From Hemileia vastatrix (Eukaryota; Basidiomycota; Pucciniomycetes; Pucciniales; Zaghouaniaceae), in NCBI GenBank assembly GCA_030280995.1, contig JASXTE010000005.1:3826501-3890500 (forward strand): a stretch of 64,000 bases of DNA, in the 5' to 3' direction. The translations under genes were made by a program, and so were the position numbers. This document shows, one piece after another, positions 58,770-64,000 of this stretch (positions are counted from its first letter, which is position 1; each line of letters opens with the position of its first letter). Under the pieces are notes generated by a model. That model saw only the letters and a program-made list of their open reading frames with translations. It did no database searches and was not told the origin of the DNA.

Positions 58770-59245
58770 TTAGTGATTTGAAGGTACAAGGAACAGGCCG
58801 ACAAACATCGACAATCTGCTCCTTCTTAAAACCAGGTGACAAAGTGTGGCTCAATGCACAAAACATTCGAATGACTTGACCATCAAAGAAACTAGCTGAA
58901 AAGCGCCTGGGACCATTCCATATTGACTCTGAAGTCTCTAAAACTGCATTTCGACTCAAGCTACCTCCTAAATGGCAGGCTATTCACCCTGTTTTTCACG
59001 TATCTCTCCTGGAACTGGCTCGAGAAACATACCCGGGCAAGAACCAACCTCCTCCGGAACCGGTCGAAGTAGAAGACCATCTAGAGTGGGAAGTAAGCCG
59101 TATCCTTGATTCAAGAATGTGCAAGGGGAAACTTCAATACCTCGTGGAATGGGAAGGCTTCCTCGATGATTCAGACAAATCATCCTGGGAACCAGCCATA
59201 AATGTTTCTAATGCCCCTGAACTCATAAAATCTTTTCATCTTTAA
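58770..59245 (+). pseudogene. D integrase C-terminus and chromodomain
   Basis: From KEQADKHRQ through KPGDKVWL (post-integrase GPY-like segment, ...RLGPFHID...HPVFHVS) to a chromodomain (VEDHLEWEVSRILDSR...LVEWEGF...SSWEPA) at 59070-59230, stop at 59243-59245. One base is missing near 58830 and a TGA lies near 58878. The zinc domain and D,D-E core are absent between 58740 and 58770. Confidence 0.87.
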
Positions 59246-60141
59246 TATCCTTTAAAACCAAAACCTTAAAACTCTCTTTTTTTTTCTTTTCATTCTCTTT
59301 TTCCTTCTTCTCTTTAAAATCTAAAACATCTCTACCTCTAAAATTTCAATATTCTTTGATTTCTTTTCTTCTTTCTTCTTTTTTCTTTCAAAAGTTTTTT
59401 CAACCTTCTTTAAAATAAATTAAATTAAATTAAATTAAAATAAAATTATATTAAATTAAAGTAAATTAAAATTAAATTAAAAATAAAATTTAAAACAAAA
59501 TAAATAAAAAATTCATAAAACCTTCTAAAATTACTTTAAATTTTCTTTTCTTTTCTTTTCAAATTTTCTACCTACATTCTTTCCTTAAAAAATTCTTTTC
59601 CTCAAACTATCAAAATTTTTCACAAACGCAACACGACAATCCTTCTCGAATTTCACTTCAACCTCTAAATCTCTCTTTTAAAATTTCTTTGAAAAATTAC
59701 TTCTTTCTTTAAAATTCTTTTTTTAAAAATTTATTTCTTCTCTTCTTTTTCTTTTTTCTTTTCAAATAACTTAAATTCCTCAAAATTTCAATAAATAAAC
59801 TTTCATAAATAACAATTTTTTCTTTCATTAAATTTTCATTTCCAATAAAATTATTTCAATCAACTATTTCATTTTTTTTACTTAAATTTTTTTTCTTTTC
59901 AAAATTTATACTAAAACTCCTTCAATTAAATATTCTTTCTTTTCTTTTTTCATTCAAATTTCTTCTTTTAAAATTTAAAACAAAATTTTATTTAAATTTT
60001 CTTTTCTTTTTTTTCTTTTCTCTCAAAATCTTATAAAATAAATATTAAAATTTTAAATTAAAACAACAAAATAAAATAAATAAATACAAATTGTTTCTAC
60101 TTTTCTTTTCCTCTTTCTTTCTTTTCCTTTCTCCTTCCATT
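59246..60141. other. Pyrimidine/AT-rich spacer between convergent D genes
   Basis: About 900 bases of TTTTCTTTTC, AAATTAAA and similar low-complexity sequence; no coding frame. It separates the sense Pol 3' end from the 3' end of the antisense gene, so it probably holds the 3' untranslated regions of both. Confidence 0.6.
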
Positions 60142-61159
60142 TTAAATTTTCTCCTTTATTTTCTCTCTAACCAATCCCTTCATCTTCTCCAAAATCACCC
60201 TTATCTCCTTCCTACATTTTTCAAAAACCTCCTCCTCTCCTACCGGTACCACTTCTCCAATTTCCAGTAATTCTTTGTCCACGTCAAAGGAGGAAGCATC
60301 AATAATCCTATCAACTTCACCGCTTAAATCTTCATTAAACCTAGCTCGTCAACCCTGGAGAGGTTTCTTTGACCATACCTGGTCAAAAGTTTCTTCATTA
60401 TCCTCCCTTGAGGCAATCACTGGTAACTGTTAGTTGGTAGGGATCAATGGTGCCACATCCACAGCAGTAGTTTCCACAATAGGAGCTCCCACACTCAAGG
60501 CTTCCACCGTAGGGGCTACCGCGATGACATCTAAATTCTAAATCATATGGTTATCAGTAAAATTTTTCTTTGGAAAATAAAATTAAAGTAAAATAAAATA
60601 AAATCAAACTTACTTCGAATAATGGGTCAGCTTCTAGATATAACTTTGGTGTGACTTCCACCGCCACTTCTTTATATTCCTCGTCATCTTCGATGACCAT
60701 TTGCCGCTTTTTTGGTGTCCGCCTTGAAATGGGGACTTCCTCCTCATCTTCCTCCACCAACTCATCCACCTCCTCTTCTACCCTTTGTTTACCCATGGCT
60801 GAAGTTACCCAGGACGCCGTATTGCCCTCAACTTCCTCTGCAGCTGCTTCTGATTGGTCATCCCCGATTGACACATCCCATATGTCTTCAACCACTTCTT
60901 TTGTCTTTGGTATTACCCAATGTTTAGTCTTGGCAAACCTTTGTTTGATGTCCGAATTTTTCGCTAACGCATCGCACGCCACCCGTCTCCATTGGCAAAA
61001 CTCGCATTTCTGGCGAGGACCTTGAGTAGCTGTGCTTTCCACACAGAAGTATTCCATTGATTCACAAGCTGTGCATGCTTGGGAATACTGTCGAGTAACG
61101 AGCCCACCATCCGCTTTGGGGTGAGGAGGCATGGGAGCTGGAGTAGGACAAGTTGACAT
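60142..61159 (-). pseudogene. D antisense gene with Zn2Cys6-like cluster (two exons)
   Basis: ATG at 61157-61159 (MSTCPTPAP). Exon 1 (60614-61159) has cysteines 29, 32, 39, 52, 55, 62 spaced CX2CX6CX12CX2CX6C, the spacing of the fungal Zn(II)2Cys6 binuclear cluster; the basic residues usual in the first loop are missing, but QWRRVA is in the second. Then an acidic region and SRRTPKKRQ, a possible nuclear signal. Exon 2 (60142-60537) continues in frame after an intron, with TAA at 60430-60432 and TGA at 60349-60351, both explicable by C-to-T. About 313 codons. Possibly an element-borne DNA-binding regulator; function inferred. Confidence 0.65.
60538..60613 (-). other. Predicted intron of the D antisense gene
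   Basis: Donor GAA|GTAAGT, branch-like TACTGATAAC, acceptor GATTTAG, 76 nt. The donor falls after a complete codon, and the following frame stays coherent for 35 codons before the first stop and for 132 codons in total. Confidence 0.65.
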
Positions 61160-61245
61160 AATAATAATAATAAACAAATAAACAAGAATTAAATAAAGGG
61201 AAAGTAGTGTGGGAAGTATATGTCTCACACTCAACGGAGCTTGCC

Positions 61246-61253
61246 TTTTTATA
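61246..61253 (-). promoter_or_regulatory. TATA box of the D antisense gene
   Basis: Sense GGGTATAAAAAGGC, 87 bases before the ATG and 11 bases inside the 3' LTR boundary. The D polypurine tract would be expected here but is not seen, so the region seems devoted to the antisense promoter. Confidence 0.6.
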
Positions 61254-61263
61254 CCCGGGCATC

Positions 61264-62073
61264 TGTCACACACCACGTGACACTCGAGGCAAAAGTAGCT
61301 CATTAAATCAATAAAATAGAAGTCTAAATCCATACTTGAAGTGCAGAAAGCAATTCTACATAGCAACTGCTACTTTCCTTTGTGTACTCACTATTCAACC
61401 GCGCTAGTCTAAACTCTAAATCTAAATTAGTCAATCTCTCAATAGTGTGTCTCAGTCTTTTCCTCAATAAGCGATGCACAGCGCAATATTCAATTTAATG
61501 ATGCACTAAAAGGTTTATTAAATATCTGTGGGTTATTAAAAGGGGTAGTAAGCATGGACAGAATGGTTAGTGGAGGATTAAAGGGTTGACGGATGTTAGT
61601 AAGGAGGGTCCAGGTGTAATGGATGTATTTTTTAATGGTCTGTGGTGTGCGGAATAGTGGATGGGTATGAGGTCAATGCAAGGAGGAGTAAAGGATATAA
61701 AAGGGGTTGGGTTTTTGGTTTGACATTCTTTAGAATTAAATTATAAAACGTATATATAGTTAATAGTGGTAAAGCTTTAGGTTAAATCATTATTATTGTA
61801 TCTTTCCTTATTTTCTCAGTAATCATTTCTAAATCCTAAATCTTTGATTATTGAGTTTTTAAACCTTTGTGAGATTTTAAGAAATTTAATATTACCTTTA
61901 AATTATATTAGAATTCTCCTCAAACATATCTCAAAGCAGTAGTTCTTCCTTCGAGTCATCTTTGAATCACTTCCTCGAACATTTCCTCTGTGTCTCAACA
62001 AAGTTTCTAAACTCCTTTCTCTATCTCACCTCCAGGAACACCCTTGACCTTGTGCATAGGTCTTCCGGTGACA
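61264..62073 (+). repeat. D 3' LTR (810 bp)
   Basis: TGTCACAC to CCGGTGACA. It is the uninterrupted form that proves B inserted in the 5' LTR: the B site corresponds to GGATATAAAAGGGG here. Confidence 0.92.
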
Positions 62074-62108
62074 CTAACGTTTCAATGCCCATGGGTACAG
62101 CCTATAAC

Positions 62109-62165
62109 CTGTAGCACGGTGTCAGCCTGTAGAACTCTGGAAAGAACCACTAATCATTACTTTAC
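62109..62165 (-). other. Intron-like segment between F U5 and PBS
   Basis: Donor CAG|GTAAAG, branch GGCTGAC, acceptor GCTACAG, 57 nt. It contains partial copies of the LTR end. Removal joins LTR ...CTACA to GGTTATAGG, the same junction as in G1. Confidence 0.58.
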
Positions 62166-62166
62166 C

Positions 62167-62261
62167 TGTAGAACTCCGGAAAGAACCGGAGAACAGGGGA
62201 CGCCAAAACTACAGACTATAACACAAATGACTATGTACATAAGGTGCCTAAGCACATAACA
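62167..62261 (-). repeat. F 5' LTR (95 bp)
   Basis: TGTAGAACTCC to GCACATAACA, the same start and end as the G1 LTR but diverged inside. Hairpin CTCCGG / CCGGAG with loop AAAGAA at 62174-62191. Confidence 0.78.
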
Positions 62262-62271
62262 CAAGACACCT

Positions 62272-62512
62272 GGCTGCCCCACCCATATCATCCTTTCAAT
62301 GGCCCTGTTTTTACCTAATTCATTACATTCATTACTCCCCACTTGTACCTAGCCAATTAGTTTTTTTTATTTTTTATTTTTTTTCTTACAATCTCACCCA
62401 GCTAGGGGCATGAAGGAATGGTTAACTAATTGGCTAGGTGCAAGTGGGGAGTAATGAATGTAATGAGTTAGGTAAAAACAGGGCAATTGAAAGGATGAAA
62501 TGGGGGGCAGCC
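62272..62512. repeat. Foldback inverted repeat
   Basis: Arms 62272-62362 and 62424-62512 are inverted copies, about 90% alike by eye, around a 61-base T-rich loop. No gene; short frames on both strands are arm artefacts. Type of element unknown. Confidence 0.82.
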
Positions 62513-62899
62513 CGGTGGCTTGAGAACACAGATGGGGATGCCAAGAGGGTAATCCTCGAGGGGTCATGGTTTGATGGGCAGGGTTTTCATGAATGTAAGT
62601 GGAGTGGAATTCCGCACCTGACCCAAATGAATGACCAAGCACAATCATCCAGATAATGGGGGATGGCAAAGTGGGGGGGTTCTCCAGCCTTCACACACAT
62701 GTCCATCCACTGTAGGTGGCTGAGGGAGAATAGAGACATTGTGGGGATAACGAGACATTGACACTAGCATGAAAACGAGCGTGCCAACCATGGACAAAGG
62801 GGTGTGGTTAAAAAGGGGAGGAGGCAGCAGGGATTCAAACCCGCAACACACAAGTCAATGTGACAAGCAGCCATCAAGGCGATGATCTTGTTGATCCAA
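62513..62899. other. Stretch without recognised feature
   Basis: GC-richer than its surroundings; short frames only. I see no gene, RNA gene or transposon end. Confidence 0.4.
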
Positions 62900-63489
62900 C
62901 TTTTAGATATTGCAGTGAGTTAGTGTACCAGTAACTAAACACGCTGACAGACAACTTGATATTGATAATCACCTTTTAGATATTGCAGTGAGTTAGTGTA
63001 CCAGTAACTAAACACGCTGACAGAAAACTTGATATTGATAATCACCTGTCCCAGTGATTATCCGTGTTGAGTTGTATATGTCACGGCTTTAGTTATATGA
63101 TAGGGTGATTAAGATACAAGTGTAAGTGAAAAATAGAAGACAAGTGGAAAACGCGTCAGTAAGAAATATATTGTAAAGATTGGATGTATTGCATTTATAG
63201 AGAAGAGTATATATATATCCACCTTTTAGATATTGCAGTGAGTTAGTGTACCAGTAACTAAATATGCTGACAGACAACTTGATATTGATAATCACTTAGT
63301 AGCATGTGTTAGTGTTATACATTATTATAGTAGTTGAGAAACAAGTACCTGTCCCAGTGATTATCCATGTTGAGTTGTATATGTCATGGTTTTAGTTATA
63401 TGGTAGGGTGATTAAGATACAAGTGTAAGTGAAAAATAGAAGACGAGTGGAAAACGCGTCAGTAAGAAATATATTGTAAAGATTGGATG
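62900..63489. repeat. Interleaved duplications
   Basis: Unit a (about 73 bp, starts CTTTTAGATATTGCAG) at 62900, 62973 and 63223. Unit b (140 bp, starts TGTCCCAGTGATTATCC) at 63047-63186 and 63350-63489. Unit b of the second set leads into the LTR of the copia at the right edge, so these are probably partial LTR or leader copies. Confidence 0.8.
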
Positions 63490-63704
63490 AGAACAAGGTA
63501 TAGTAGTACATAGTGTTTATATATTCAATCAATACAGTATATTACATAATTCATTACACATATATCTCGTTAAATCACTATTTAAAAGGGGAACAAGGTG
63601 ATAAGCTTAGATTATAGTGGGAACACGGTGATCAGCTTAGATTATAGTATTTGATATAATGATCTGTTGTTTAGATGATGTAGGAAAGTATAGTTATTCC
63701 AACA
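63350..63704 (-). repeat. Probable 3' LTR of the right-edge copia
   Basis: Ends TTATTCCAACA at 63704, next to sense polypurine CAGGGGGG (63705-63712). The left boundary is uncertain; I take the start of unit b (TGTCCC). Confidence 0.5.
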
Positions 63705-64000
63705 CCCCCCCTGCTTTGCGCATCATGAGGCCAATAAGATGACGGTTTTCTTCAAAACGAGGTCTTGGCTGTTGTTTTGTAAACATATCGGTAAGCATAT
63801 CTTGCGTGGATACATACTGAATAGATTGATTGTTGAGTTTTACTTGTTGTCTGAGGAATCTGTATCTTACGTTGATATGTTTGGATTACTCATTAACTTG
63901 AGATTCTTTCAAGAGAAAGATTGCACCGCTGCTGTCAAAGTGAACGATTGGGGTAGGGAGAGATTCACCAAGTGAATGAAATACAATTTGGAGCCAGAGT
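63705..64000 (-). pseudogene. Copia RNase H, 3' end (right-edge element)
   Basis: Sense reading gives FDSSGAIFLLKES, a TAA at 63886-63888, then SKHINVRYRFLRQQV and the usual copia end (STQDMLTDMFTKQQPRP.FEENRHLIGL). Third copia element, different from G1 and F; the rest lies right of the window. Confidence 0.85.

Larger units (their letters stand above)
36490..62073 (+). mobile_element. Gypsy D (Ty3/gypsy chromovirus), split by B and A
   Basis: LTRs begin TGTCACAC and end CCGGTGACA; the target duplication is CTAAC (36485-36489, 62074-62078). The 5' LTR is cut by B (36929-54929, target GAAAA). The internal region 55307-61263 has Gag, protease, RT, RNase H, an integrase deletion, a chromodomain, a noncoding pyrimidine-rich stretch and an antisense gene. 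LTR halves differ visibly, and coding has many stops, so it is the oldest of the D-B-A nest. Confidence 0.92.
19763..62261 (-). mobile_element. Copia F (Ty1/copia), split by E2 and by D with its nested elements
   Basis: Three pieces belong together: 19763-22901, 34931-36489 and 62074-62261. The first two rejoin through the E2 target copy ACGT, restoring a CCHC knuckle; the second and third rejoin through the D target copy CTAAC. The order Gag, protease, integrase, RT, RNase H is copia. The 5' LTR is 62167-62261; the 3' LTR is missing because RNase H is truncated at 19763. Many stops; dead. Confidence 0.85.

Noticed and set aside
62394..62669. Open frames over the foldback repeat
   Set aside because: They are produced by the inverted arms on both strands and have no similarity or signals.
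63739..63975. Plus-strand 78-codon frame at the right edge
   Set aside because: The minus strand here clearly encodes copia RNase H with the usual C-terminal motifs.

Overview
The window is almost wholly LTR-retrotransposon DNA from an AT-rich fungal genome. I infer a basidiomycete, plausibly a TE-inflated rust fungus (Pucciniales). The reasons are the gypsy reverse transcriptase of the FIDD..IKGP type, 53-76 nt introns with GTAAGT donors and CTAAC/CTGAC branch points, and massive nesting of Ty1/copia and Ty3/gypsy elements. I see no host housekeeping gene, rRNA, tRNA or CRISPR array.

Layout, with names used only here. B' (1-1573, minus) is the 5' end of a chromovirus running off the left edge. 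A host-like stretch with an ATGCATA tandem repeat follows (1574-2917). Copia G1 (2918-19417, minus) is split by the large gypsy E1 (7291-18951, minus). Copia F (about 19763-62261, minus) is split twice: by gypsy E2 (22902-34930, minus), which sits inside the CCHC knuckle of F Gag, and by gypsy D (36490-62073, plus). D carries chromovirus B in its 5' LTR (36929-54929, minus), and the 5' LTR of B carries chromovirus A (44897-54081, plus). So F contains D, D contains B and B contains A; target-site duplications support the last three insertions: CTAAC for D, GAAAA for B, CAAAT for A. The right end holds a foldback repeat, local duplications and the 3' end of a third copia element.

State of the elements. 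A looks intact: 1142-bp LTRs with no difference seen by eye, one 2055-codon Gag-Pol frame, every catalytic residue present and a C-terminal chromodomain. B is slightly older, with an intact Pol but a broken Gag. D, E1, E2, F and G1 carry stops and frameshifts, often CGA to TGA (CpG decay).

Most unusual content. (1) A and B share a short 5' intron whose removal switches translation into a second, overlapping, conserved frame (about 205 and 163 residues, ending Pro-Trp-stop), while the unspliced frame stays open as Gag-Pol: a retrovirus-like splice-accessed accessory ORF. (2) E1 and E2 carry more than twenty copies each of a hairpin motif (AGTTTA, stem, 6-nt loop, stem) whose stems change in a compensatory way, in noncoding and coding DNA. 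(3) D carries an antisense, intron-containing gene with its own TATA box and a Zn2Cys6-like cluster. (4) Both copia families have an intron-like 53-57 nt segment exactly between U5 and the primer site, whose removal restores the usual LTR/PBS junction. (5) E has a TTTTTTG slippery site between gag-protease and pol.
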